From Tissierellia bacterium (GTDB lineage: Bacteria; Bacillota; Clostridia; Tissierellales; Peptoniphilaceae): a stretch of 32,859 nt of DNA. Positions within the stretch are counted from its first letter, which is position 1. Every line of letters begins with the position of its first letter. The translations under genes were made by a program, and so were the position numbers. Under the pieces are notes generated by a model. It saw nothing but the letters and a program-made list of their open reading frames with translations, was not told where the DNA came from and made no database searches. Below are positions 7,296 through 14,683 of the stretch, piece after piece. The DNA lies in assembly GCA_012519495.1 (NCBI GenBank), contig JAAYQA010000004.1:1-32859 (forward strand), given 5' to 3'.

Positions 7296-8114
7296 ATGCA
7301 TAATTCGTATGATCCGAACAGGGAAATAAAAAAAGCCGCAGAGGCTGTTATTTTAGCACGGTGGGATTTGATCCGGGCACTGGTAGACCGGACCGAGCAG
7401 GAGCATATTGTCAGCAAGGTGATTTATATGAAGTTTCTGGCCCGTTGCGGGGAGAAAGAGCTGCAAAAAAGAAAGCTGCAGCTACGAAACGCAGGGCTGG
7501 AAATGAAGATGGAGTATATGAAGGAAAGGCTGCGCCGGAACGAAGCGATTGACCCGGGTGAAATCCGCCGGAAGATTCAGGCTACAACAGAGCAGGCGGA
7601 AGCAGACATTCGTCTGATGGAGATGCTCTGGAAGAAGTCGATGCGACAGTATCGGGTGGAAAAAAGATTGACCGATGTAAGAAAGATGAATAAGGATCTG
7701 TATTTGGATATCGTGATGAAAACCAGCCCGGATGTGTATCCCGGGATCGAAAGGAAAAGACAGCAGATGTTTGCCGGAGGCGACCGTGCCTATAAAAGCG
7801 GAGATGCGCTGACGCTTCGGCGGATTCGCAATGCCTGTGAGAGCCTGCTGATTTCGTATCCGGACGGGTCTTTGGCGGAGCTGAAGGAAGAACGCATGCG
7901 TCTGGAAGAACGAACGCGGGAAACGCGGGCATGGACGGCTCTGATTCGCCGATTTCCGCCGTTTACGTATGAGAAGCTTGTAGAAGACGAAGCTTTGATC
8001 CGGGCGTATAACGAAGAATCCGAGCAGCAAATACAGGATATGCAACAATCCATCATCGCCAATCAGGCGACGGTTGCCAAGCTGCAGCGAAAGGATCGAT
8101 TGCGACGATCCTGA
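7296..8114 (+). CDS. coiled-coil protein with degenerate J-domain-like motif, paralog 2
   Basis: This 272-residue protein is a tandem paralog of the gene at 6465-7280: both share the block ERMRLxERTRE near residues 195-205, the PDVxPxI core (here TSPDVYPGIERKR, residues 143-155) and the A-Y-x-x-G-(D/Q) turn after it. Here the expected HPD histidine is Ser144. It is rich in Arg, Lys and Glu, without signal peptide or membrane segment, and probably forms an elongated helical bundle. The start follows GGAGGGG with good spacing. If the J-domain relationship is right, loss of His means it cannot stimulate DnaK ATPase in the usual way. The function is unknown. Confidence 0.65.
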   Translation: MHNSYDPNREIKKAAEAVILARWDLIRALVDRTEQEHIVSKVIYMKFLARCGEKELQKRKLQLRNAGLEMKMEYMKERLRRNEAIDPGEIRRKIQATTEQAEADIRLMEMLWKKSMRQYRVEKRLTDVRKMNKDLYLDIVMKTSPDVYPGIERKRQQMFAGGDRAYKSGDALTLRRIRNACESLLISYPDGSLAELKEERMRLEERTRETRAWTALIRRFPPFTYEKLVEDEALIRAYNEESEQQIQDMQQSIIANQATVAKLQRKDRLRRS

Positions 8115-8134
8115 AAGAGATCCAAACTAACAAT

Positions 8135-8166
8135 CGCCTTTGTGATACGCAGAGGCGGTTTTTTTG
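8135..8166 (+). terminator. intrinsic terminator after the paralog pair
   Basis: CGCCTTTG (8135-8142) pairs with CAGAGGCG (8150-8157) through one G-U pair, followed by G and a run of T. It insulates the paralog operon from the MarR promoter that starts 9 bases later. Confidence 0.8.
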
Positions 8167-8174
8167 CGCTTCTC

Positions 8175-8204
8175 TTGACAATAAACAGGTACCTGTTGTA
8201 TAAT
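8175..8204 (+). promoter_or_regulatory. sigma-A promoter of the marR-ABC exporter operon
   Basis: A perfect TTGACA (8175-8180) and a perfect TATAAT (8199-8204) are separated by 18 bases. The spacer is largely occupied by a 14-bp operator palindrome, so repressor binding should block RNA polymerase. Confidence 0.92.
8184..8197. promoter_or_regulatory. MarR operator 1
   Basis: The perfect palindrome AACAGGTACCTGTT lies between the -35 and -10 hexamers of the operon promoter. It is typical in size for a MarR dimer site, and the adjacent gene encodes a MarR protein. Confidence 0.85.
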
Positions 8205-8215
8205 AGAACAAGAAT

Positions 8216-8229
8216 AGCAGGTACCTGTT
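8216..8229. promoter_or_regulatory. MarR operator 2
   Basis: AGCAGGTACCTGTT repeats the operator 1 sequence with one changed position. Its centre lies 32 bp from that of operator 1, about three helical turns, so two dimers would sit on the same face of the DNA. It overlaps the start of the transcript. Confidence 0.82.
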
Positions 8230-8251
8230 ATAAAAAGAGGGGGAATGAAAA

Positions 8252-8707
8252 ATGAATGCATTGCATATAGAAGAAGTGATGCTCGCCAATATGGACCGGA
8301 TTATGCGTTTGTTGCGCAGGCGGCCGGCGGGGAAGCAGCATTTAGGGCGCGGCGCGTACCGGCTTTTGTCGACCGTGGCGGAAAAAGAGGGCATTTCAAC
8401 AAGAGACCTGGCGGCAACGCTGGGCGTGCGGCCTTCGTCTTTGAATGAGCGTTTGTTGCGTCTGGAAGAAAACGCAATTTTGCTGCGTGAACGCGACCCG
8501 CAGGATCAGCGTGTGTTTTTGGTGCGTTTATTGCCGGGAGGCGATGCGTTGCTGGAGGAAGTAAAGGCCGAAAGAAACCGGATGCTGGCGGCCATCGGCA
8601 CGATCTTGACCGAAGAAGAGCTGGATACCATGATCCATGTGACAGAAAAACTGGCAGACGGCCTGGAGGCGCTTTCCGATAGCAAGGAGGATCCTTCATG
8701 TCCGTAA
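8252..8707 (+). CDS. MarR-family transcriptional regulator
   Basis: This 151-residue winged-helix regulator probably represses its own operon and responds to a drug or metabolite. The recognition region is ISTRDLAATLGVRPSSLNERLLRLEE (about residues 48-73), followed by the wing with the family-typical RDPQDQRVFLVRL; terminal helices form the dimer interface. The start at 8252 is 9 bases after GAGGGGG. An ATG at 8245 is in another frame. The last 10 bases overlap the following ABC exporter gene, so both are one operon. Two near-identical palindromes at the promoter strongly suggest autoregulation. Confidence 0.92.
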   Translation: MNALHIEEVMLANMDRIMRLLRRRPAGKQHLGRGAYRLLSTVAEKEGISTRDLAATLGVRPSSLNERLLRLEENAILLRERDPQDQRVFLVRLLPGGDALLEEVKAERNRMLAAIGTILTEEELDTMIHVTEKLADGLEALSDSKEDPSCP

Positions 8708-10509
8708 GACCGGGACATGGCGGCCGATTTCTGACCGCAGAGGAAAAGGCAAACCGCCCCAAGATCACCGCGCAGCTTTTGCTTCGCGTGGCGGGTTATC
8801 TGAAACCGTACTGGGCGCGTCTGCTGGTGGTCTTTTTGGCGATTGGCCTGTCGTCGGTATTGCATCTGCTGCCGGCGGTTTTGACCGGCCGGATTATCGA
8901 CGAAGGGCTGATCGGACAGGATCTCGGGATGCTGGTCCGGCTATTGCTTTTATCTTTGGGGGTTATGCTGGCGGGCAATCTGATCGGCGTATTGGAAACG
9001 TATCTGAATACCTGGATCGCGCTTCGTATTACGTATGATATGCGAAACCAGCTGTTTTCCCATTTGCAGAAAATGTCGCATCAGTTTTTCATGACGGGAA
9101 AACAGGGCGATATTCTTACGCGGATGACGGGCGATATATCCGGCGTGCAGCAGATCTTTTCCGGTACACTGGCAGGCATTTTATCCAACAGTCTGACTTT
9201 AGCTGCCGCCATGGTGATGATGCTGCAAAAGAATACGGTGATGGCTTTGGTTGCCATTGTGCTGATTCCTCTGTTTACGCTGCCGACCCGGCGCGTGGGG
9301 AAAACGCGGTGGAATCTGACCCGCGAAGCACAGGAACGGCAAGACGAGATCAACGACATTTTAGGGGAAACCCTGTCGGTCAGCGGCCAGTTACTGGTAA
9401 AGCTGTACAATAAAGAAGACTGGGAAACCGAGCGCTATCAGAAAGCGAATCGGAAAATGACGGAACTGAATCTGAAAGAACGCATGGCCGGGCGCTGGTT
9501 CCGGGTTGCGTTAAGCACCTTCTCCGGCATCGGGCCGATGCTGATTTATCTGGTGGGCGGGATTCTGATGATGCGTTACAACGCAGACCTCACCGTCGGC
9601 GATATTACGGTTTTGGTGGCGCTTCTGGGCCGCATGTATATGCCGGTGAATGCGCTGTTGGGGATTCAGGTGGATTGGATCCGTTCGATGGCGCTGTTTA
9701 CCCGCATATTCGAATACTTCGATCTGCCGGTGGAGATTCAGAACAAACAAAATGCCCTTGTGCCGGACGAAGCGGAAGGGAATATCCGTTTTCGCCGTGT
9801 CGACTTCCACTATGAACCGGTGCGCCCGATTCTCAAGGGGATCGACTTCTCCGTACCAAGCGGAAAGAGCGTGGCGATCGTGGGGCCGTCGGGTGCCGGA
9901 AAGAGTACCCTGATGAATCTGATTCCCCGGCTGTATGATCCGGTGGCGGGTGCGGTGGAATTTGACGGGGTGGATCTAAGGGATCTGGACTTGCGTTTTT
10001 TACGCGAACAGATCGGCATCGTAACGCAGGATACGTATTTGTTCCACGGAACGATACGGGAGAATCTGCTGTATGCCAAAGCCGACGCCACCGATGAGGA
10101 ACTGGCCGATGCCTGCAAAAAAGCGAATATCTATGACTTTATCCAACAACAGGAAAAAGGCCTGGATACACTCGTCGGAAACCGGGGGCTGAAGCTTTCC
10201 GGCGGCGAAAAACAGCGCCTTTCCATTGCGCGGGTTTTGCTGAAAGATCCGGCGGTGCTGCTGTTTGATGAAGCGACCTCCAGTCTGGACTCCATATCAG
10301 AGCATTTGATCCAACAGGCGATAGAACCGCTGATGCAAAACCGGACCAGTATTGTGATTGCCCACCGGCTTTCCACGGTGCTGAATGCGGACGAGATTCT
10401 GGTGTTGAACGAGGGTACCATAACCGAACGCGGCACCCATGAAGAACTGATCGCCAAGGACGGCGTCTATGCGCATTTGTACCGAACCCAGTTTCTGGAA
10501 GAACAATAA
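8698..10509 (+). CDS. ABC exporter, fused permease and ATPase (multidrug/lipid type)
   Basis: This 603-residue half-transporter would dimerise in the cytoplasmic membrane and export a hydrophobic compound. The N-terminal type I exporter domain (about residues 25-320, six helices) is followed by an ATPase domain with Walker A GPSGAGKST, Q-loop QDTYLF, signature LSGGEKQRLSIARVLL, Walker B VLLFDEATSSLD and switch IAHRLST, so all catalytic elements are present. The start follows AAGGAGG and overlaps marR by 10 bases. Linkage to a MarR repressor suggests inducible drug or toxic-metabolite efflux. Homologues include MsbA, BmrA and LmrA, and the substrate cannot be predicted. A strong hairpin terminator follows. 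Confidence 0.94.
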   Translation: MSVRPGHGGRFLTAEEKANRPKITAQLLLRVAGYLKPYWARLLVVFLAIGLSSVLHLLPAVLTGRIIDEGLIGQDLGMLVRLLLLSLGVMLAGNLIGVLETYLNTWIALRITYDMRNQLFSHLQKMSHQFFMTGKQGDILTRMTGDISGVQQIFSGTLAGILSNSLTLAAAMVMMLQKNTVMALVAIVLIPLFTLPTRRVGKTRWNLTREAQERQDEINDILGETLSVSGQLLVKLYNKEDWETERYQKANRKMTELNLKERMAGRWFRVALSTFSGIGPMLIYLVGGILMMRYNADLTVGDITVLVALLGRMYMPVNALLGIQVDWIRSMALFTRIFEYFDLPVEIQNKQNALVPDEAEGNIRFRRVDFHYEPVRPILKGIDFSVPSGKSVAIVGPSGAGKSTLMNLIPRLYDPVAGAVEFDGVDLRDLDLRFLREQIGIVTQDTYLFHGTIRENLLYAKADATDEELADACKKANIYDFIQQQEKGLDTLVGNRGLKLSGGEKQRLSIARVLLKDPAVLLFDEATSSLDSISEHLIQQAIEPLMQNRTSIVIAHRLSTVLNADEILVLNEGTITERGTHEELIAKDGVYAHLYRTQFLEEQ

Positions 10510-10520
10510 ACCGCAAAAAA

Positions 10521-10556
10521 AACAACGTACGAGCCGGAGCCGTACGTTGTTTTCTT
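10521..10556. terminator. bidirectional terminator between ABC exporter and yjbQ
   Basis: Perfect 11-bp arms AACAACGTACG (10521-10531) and CGTACGTTGTT (10541-10551) enclose a 9-base loop, with an A tract on the left and a T-rich right flank. It serves the exporter on the plus strand and the YjbQ gene on the minus strand. Confidence 0.9.
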
Positions 10557-10595
10557 TTACCGTGTCGCCGTGCATACAGAAGAAATGCCTCCGTC

Positions 10596-10997
10596 TTATT
10601 TACTCTGCGGCTGGATCCGGATATAGAAGCTGCGCGTTCGGGGCGCGTCAAATTCGCAGAAGAACACCCCTTGCCATCGCCCTAAAAGCGGGCGGCCGTT
10701 TTGGAGAAGCACCGTTTCGCTAGCGCCGATCACACTGGCTTTCATATGGGCCGCGCTGTTTCCTTCCGCATGTTGAAACGCTGCCTGATCGGGGAAGGCG
10801 TGATCCAAGGCAAAGAGCAGGTCTTTGGCAACCGTCGGGTCATAATGCTCATTGATCGTAATGGCGGCGGTGGTATGCGGACAGTACACAATGGCCAGTC
10901 CGTTTTCTACACCGCTTTTTTCGATGGCTTCTTCCAATTGGCGGGTGATGTCATACAACGCATTGGTCGGGGTTTGCAGTTTGTATTCGTATTGCAT
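10596..10997 (-). CDS. YjbQ family protein (UPF0047, secondary thiamine-phosphate synthase)
   Basis: This 133-residue protein belongs to the YjbQ/UPF0047 family, members of which show weak thiamine-phosphate synthase activity but whose main role is unsettled. Family signatures are YCPHTTAAITINE with conserved His and Thr residues, HAEGNSAAHMKASVIGASETV with two further His, and GRWQGVFFCEFDAPR. The frame is open to 11102, but the family start MQYEYKLQTP and the minus-strand AAAGGAG place the ATG at 10995-10997. It is monocistronic, convergent with the exporter gene and divergent from the DUF2007 gene. Confidence 0.93.
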   Translation of the reverse strand: MQYEYKLQTPTNALYDITRQLEEAIEKSGVENGLAIVYCPHTTAAITINEHYDPTVAKDLLFALDHAFPDQAAFQHAEGNSAAHMKASVIGASETVLLQNGRPLLGRWQGVFFCEFDAPRTRSFYIRIQPQSK

Positions 10998-11051
10998 GCT
11001 GAACACTCCTTTGGTTAGGAATCGCTTAAAAAGACCACTTATTCTGTATTC

Positions 11052-11091
11052 ATACCCGCCGGCGAATCGTTTTTTGTGTTTGGGCGGGTAT
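11052..11091. repeat. inverted repeat in the yjbQ/DUF2007 divergent region
   Basis: ATACCCGCC (11052-11060) is exactly complementary to GGCGGGTAT (11083-11091) with a 22-base spacer. It lies between two divergent genes and its right arm merges with a TATAAA. It could be a regulator site or an RNA hairpin; no T tract follows, so a terminator is unlikely. Confidence 0.5.
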
Positions 11092-11116
11092 AAAATGCCC
11101 AAGAGGAGGGATTAGG

Positions 11117-11356
11117 ATGGACGAAAAGGTTCTGGTTTACAGAGGGTCGCAGATTCATGCGGAAATGGCACGAGAAATACTGGAACAAAACGAAATTCCC
11201 AGCTTGCTGACAAGCGAACACGGCGCAGGCTTTGTCATGCGCGCCGGCGGTCTGCTGGAGGACTATTTTCTCTACGTACGCCCCGATCAGGCCGAAAAAG
11301 CCATAGAGCTGGTAGCGGTGGTAGAAGGAGATACGGCAGTCGATCCATGCAAGTAA
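11117..11356 (+). CDS. DUF2007 family protein
   Basis: This 79-residue protein matches DUF2007, small proteins with a GlnB-like or ferredoxin-like fold sometimes called putative signal-transducing proteins. Typical features are an initial strand (KVLVYRGSQ), a helix carrying AEMAREILEQNEIPSLLTSE that places the residues that distinguish the family, and the last strand YFLYVRPDQAEKAIEL. The start follows GAGGAGGG. It has no signal peptide or membrane segment. It lies divergent from yjbQ and upstream of the reductase gene, which has its own promoter. The biochemical role is unknown. Confidence 0.8.
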   Translation: MDEKVLVYRGSQIHAEMAREILEQNEIPSLLTSEHGAGFVMRAGGLLEDYFLYVRPDQAEKAIELVAVVEGDTAVDPCK

Positions 11357-11395
11357 TACCCGCATTGTGAGAATATGAATCCGTAAGTTATTAAC

Positions 11396-11425
11396 TTGAC
11401 ACACAAAGGAGTAGAATTGTATAAT
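11396..11425 (+). promoter_or_regulatory. sigma-A promoter of the flavin reductase gene
   Basis: A perfect TTGACA (11396-11401) and a perfect TATAAT (11420-11425) have an 18-base spacer, 50 bases before the start codon. It is one of the strongest promoters in the window by sequence. Confidence 0.92.
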
Positions 11426-11431
11426 TCAAAT

Positions 11432-11443
11432 ACAAACGTTTGT
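11432..11443. promoter_or_regulatory. operator-like palindrome at the reductase promoter
   Basis: The perfect 12-bp palindrome ACAAACGTTTGT lies 6 bases downstream of the -10 box, covering the expected transcription start. This is a classic repressor position (TetR- or LacI-like site size). No regulator gene is adjacent, so the protein that binds is unknown. Confidence 0.7.
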
Positions 11444-11474
11444 GAAAAGTGTTTGAAAACCAAAGGAGGGTTTT

Positions 11475-13379
11475 ATGAGACGCAACAAGAGAAGCGTAAC
11501 AGTAGCGATGTTTCTTGCGCTATTGTTGGTGCTGCTGACTGCTTGTCAGACGACAGAAAATGATCCTGTAACCGACGAAACAACGGAAGCCGCAGAAGTT
11601 GACCAAACTGAAGCTGCTGCAACCGAGGAAGATTCGGAAGCGTCGGAGCAGGGGGATGTCTTATCTTTTACACCGGGCAGTTATGAAGGAGAAGCAGAAG
11701 GCTTTGGCGGACCGATAAAAGTAGCGGTTACGGTTGATGAAGCTGCTATTCAGACGGTAGAAGTATTAGAAGAAAATGAAACGATCGGTATCGGTACAAA
11801 AGCATTGGAATTGCTGTCGGAAGATATTCTGGCCAAGCAGTCTATCGGCGTAGATATGGTTTCCGGTTGTACATATACCAGTGTTGGTTTTTTAGCTGCC
11901 GTAACGGAAGCACTTGAACAAAGCGGTGTCAACATGGACGCAGCAAGAGCCGTTGTGCAAGAAGAACCGGTATCCACAGAAGTGCAGACGATTGAAACAG
12001 AAATTGTCATTATTGGCGGTGGCGGATCCGGAATGGGCGCTGCATTGACCGCATCGGAACAGGGCGCCAAGGTTGTTTTATTGGAGAAAATGCCGTTCTT
12101 AGGTGGTGCAATGGCTATTTCAGGCGGTTCTGTTGTTGGTCCTACCTCCGATTACCAACAAGCGGAAGGGATTGAAGACAGCGCAGATCTTTTCTATGAG
12201 GATCTTCTTTTGAACGGACATATCAATGATGAACAGATTTCCCGCTTATATGCGGATAATGTGGGCGATATGTTTAACTGGCTGCAAAATGAAGTGGGTG
12301 TGAAATTCGAAGGATTTACCTCTGCGCCGGAATACCAGGCCGATCGTATCGGAAAACTGACCGGTGGATCACCGGAAATGGCCGAGACGATTCGCAATAA
12401 ACTGGCTGAAACGGATGTGGAAGTATATCTGAATACGCGCGCGACCGAATTAATTAAAGAAGGGGATACCATTGTCGGCGTGAAAGCAGAAGGTGCAGAC
12501 GGCAGCCAATACGAAGTCCGCGCTAAAGCAACCCTGCTTGCAACGGGCGGTTTCGGTAACGAAAAAGAAATGCTGCAACCTCCGTATGATACTGCATTGT
12601 ATTATGGACCGGTTTCATCCACAGGAGACGGTCATAAAATGGCTATAGATGTCGGGGCAATGACACATAATATGGAATATGGCAAGATTTACCCCAATGG
12701 CGTGGAAGTTTCACCGGGCTTTGCCAAATCGACTGTGACAGCAAGCTCCGAAGTGTTGCGTAATCGAAGCGGTATATTGGTGGATCGATCGGGAAAACGC
12801 GTATTGGATGAATCCGGTTCTTATGCTTCAATCCGCGATATCATGCTGGAGCAAGAGGACCAAACCTTGTTTATCCTGATGGATAAAGAGAATTGGGATG
12901 TATTCCAACAATTGAACATTGATACGCGTACCTTAACGAACACAGAAGTAGAACGTGGCATCAGCAATGAAGGTGCTGCTCCGCCGTTGATTGCAACGAA
13001 TAGTGATATCAAAACAGCAGCGGAAACCGTGGGAGTGGATGGTGATGCGCTAGTCGAGACCGTTGAAAACTTCAACGCATACTACGAAGCCGGCAACGAT
13101 GAAGAATTCGGCCGAGAGATCAAAATGCCGATTGGAGAAGGTCCCTACTATATTATTGAACAGAAGCCACGTTTTGCAACGACGTTGGGCGGTTTGAAGA
13201 TCACAACGAATTTTGAAGTGTTGGATGAAAACGAACAACCGATTGATGGATTATTTGCGGTCGGGGAGATTGTTGCCGGACCGCAAGGAGATGACTCGAT
13301 GCCTGGTGCAAATCTGGGCTGGGCATTCACCTCAGGTCACCTGGCCGGAAAACAACTGGCTGAAAAAGTAGCGGAATAA
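11475..13379 (+). CDS. FMN-binding, FAD-dependent reductase lipoprotein (fumarate/urocanate reductase family)
   Basis: This 634-residue extracytoplasmic reductase is related to fumarate reductase flavoprotein and urocanate reductase UrdA, which use a small organic acid as electron acceptor. A lipoprotein signal ends in LLTAC (Cys24), followed by an acidic linker. The FMN-binding domain (about 45-150) contains DMVSGCTYTS, where Thr133 is the expected site of covalent FMN attachment by an ApbE flavin transferase. The FAD domain starts with IVIIGGGGSGMGAA and includes GDGHKMAIDVGA, the ATTLGGLKI segment and GLFAVGEIVAG. The usual C-terminal ending is replaced by GANLGWAFTSGHLAG. The substrate is not deducible. 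It is monocistronic with its own promoter, palindrome and terminator. Confidence 0.9.
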   Translation: MRRNKRSVTVAMFLALLLVLLTACQTTENDPVTDETTEAAEVDQTEAAATEEDSEASEQGDVLSFTPGSYEGEAEGFGGPIKVAVTVDEAAIQTVEVLEENETIGIGTKALELLSEDILAKQSIGVDMVSGCTYTSVGFLAAVTEALEQSGVNMDAARAVVQEEPVSTEVQTIETEIVIIGGGGSGMGAALTASEQGAKVVLLEKMPFLGGAMAISGGSVVGPTSDYQQAEGIEDSADLFYEDLLLNGHINDEQISRLYADNVGDMFNWLQNEVGVKFEGFTSAPEYQADRIGKLTGGSPEMAETIRNKLAETDVEVYLNTRATELIKEGDTIVGVKAEGADGSQYEVRAKATLLATGGFGNEKEMLQPPYDTALYYGPVSSTGDGHKMAIDVGAMTHNMEYGKIYPNGVEVSPGFAKSTVTASSEVLRNRSGILVDRSGKRVLDESGSYASIRDIMLEQEDQTLFILMDKENWDVFQQLNIDTRTLTNTEVERGISNEGAAPPLIATNSDIKTAAETVGVDGDALVETVENFNAYYEAGNDEEFGREIKMPIGEGPYYIIEQKPRFATTLGGLKITTNFEVLDENEQPIDGLFAVGEIVAGPQGDDSMPGANLGWAFTSGHLAGKQLAEKVAE

Positions 13380-13383
13380 TGGC

Positions 13384-13421
13384 AAAAAGGCTGTTGATGA
13401 TGGATCAACAGCCTTTTTCTT
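13384..13421. terminator. bidirectional terminator between reductase and pterin dehydratase genes
   Basis: Perfect 15-bp arms (AAAAAGGCTGTTGAT at 13384-13398 and the complement at 13404-13418) enclose a 5-base loop, with A and T runs on the two sides. The minus-strand gene ends at 13421. Confidence 0.93.
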
Positions 13422-13750
13422 TATGCAATTTCGTCGACTTTTGCGGCTACGATAAAGTCGTTTTCGTGGAGTCCGTCGATCACGTGGGTGTACAGGCGGA
13501 CTAAGACGCGTCCCCAGGATGTGATCAGAACCGGATGATGCCCTTCTTCTTCGGCAATGGCACCCACCTGATTGGTAAAGTTGAGCGCCTGTTGGAAGTC
13601 TTTGAATCGGAATACGCGTTCGATCTGTTTATTGTCCACCACCTTCCATTCATCATGAATGCGAGGCAGCAGTTCTTTAATTTCTTCTTCTGTCAGGGGA
13701 TCGGCCCCTTCCGAACAGGGCACACATTTCTTTTTTGTAAGATCCGTCAC
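13421..13750 (-). CDS. phhB: pterin-4a-carbinolamine dehydratase
   Basis: This 109-residue enzyme belongs to the PCD/DCoH family, which dehydrates 4a-hydroxytetrahydropterin. The active-site motif EEEGHHPVL (paired His plus Pro) and the DFQQALNFTNQVGAIAEE helix are intact, and the tail HVIDGLHENDFIVAAKVDEI is typical. The N-terminal extension KKCVPCSEGADPLT contains a CxxC seen in many bacterial members. The start is a GTG at 13750 with AAAGGAGG at good spacing. In organisms without aromatic hydroxylases, PCD proteins have been linked to molybdopterin metabolism, which could fit the mogA gene at the end of this window, though the two are far apart. Confidence 0.93.
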   Translation of the reverse strand: MTDLTKKKCVPCSEGADPLTEEEIKELLPRIHDEWKVVDNKQIERVFRFKDFQQALNFTNQVGAIAEEEGHHPVLITSWGRVLVRLYTHVIDGLHENDFIVAAKVDEIA

Positions 13751-13833
13751 AGGATCGCCTCCTTTCTTTTATGCTTATACCCGATCCGCAAGAAGGTTTA
13801 AAAATCTCATGCATCCATGATAAAGAGATGGTC

Positions 13834-14683
13834 TTAGAGTTTTGGATCCATCTTGTCCAGCAGAGTTCGAATGGCATCTATAGTATCTAACCATGATGTT
13901 TTGCGCGCATATTCAAATTTTTTCTGGTATTTTTTCCACATTTCCTGTAGATCTTTATCCGTCGCAATACGCTGTAAGCTCGTTAACGGCTGATGTAAAA
14001 GATCAGAACTGTTTCGACGTTTGAAGGTGTTATGTATCGCTTTCTGTAATATCTGATCATCGATTGCTATAAAGTCAGTGTGCGATAAGTGATATACATC
14101 ATAGAAGTCTCTCATCCTGGAGTTTGCAATATCACGACTAAGAATAGATTCGATTTTCTCGGCCAATACGGTTTCAACACTGTAAGCGCGTAATGGAATG
14201 GATCGATCCTCAAACAACAGCTTGTAGGAATAAGCAATGTCTCGTGGTGTAATTACATCGCCCCCAAGAAAAATCAATTTGCAGAGGAATTCGCATGGTG
14301 TCTAATAGAGCTTCTAACTGGGCTCGTATGCCAGGATATTCTGATAAAGAACGAATTTCTTTTGTGCTTTTTAGTATAAAATGCATGCCGTCTGCTAAAT
14401 CAACCGTCAAGACAGCATGTATCAAATTTTCCACCTCGGTTGCGGACATGGGTTTTGCTTGTATAGTAGCGTCTAAATCCATGGTTGATCGTTGTTGCAG
14501 TCCTAAAATGGATGCAATAAGCACTCCACCTTTAAGTACGAAGTAATCTTTATAATTTGAGAGAGATACGCGTTCCAGGAATCGTTCCATACAGTAAAGT
14601 CTTATTAAAGTCTGCGCTTTATTGCTGTTGCCACCGGATGCATTGCGCACCAGTGCTTTTAGTTGTCGATGTGTTCGTATCAT
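13834..14683 (-). pseudogene. abiEii: AbiEii-type toxin (nucleotidyltransferase), frameshifted
   Basis: Two minus-strand frames together give one AbiEii/AbiGii-like protein of about 282 residues. The first (14683 to about 14265) has the nucleotidyltransferase core FVLKGGVLIASI with RSTMDLDA (metal-binding Asp pair). The second (to 13834) continues with GDVITPRDIAYSYKLLFEDRS, ETVLAEKIESILSRD and RMRDFYDVY, which are conserved family blocks. The frames meet at a run of five G (plus-strand C at 14261-14265); four would restore DFSWGDVITP. The start ATGA overlaps the antitoxin stop. The shift could be a true inactivation, a sequencing error in a homopolymer, or low-level slippage. If real, the toxin lacks its C-terminal half. 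Confidence 0.82.

Noticed and set aside
14255..14275. Programmed ribosomal frameshift in AbiEii
   Set aside because: The G-run could slip, but AbiEii proteins are normally encoded in one frame and no stimulatory structure is evident; mutation or sequencing error is simpler.
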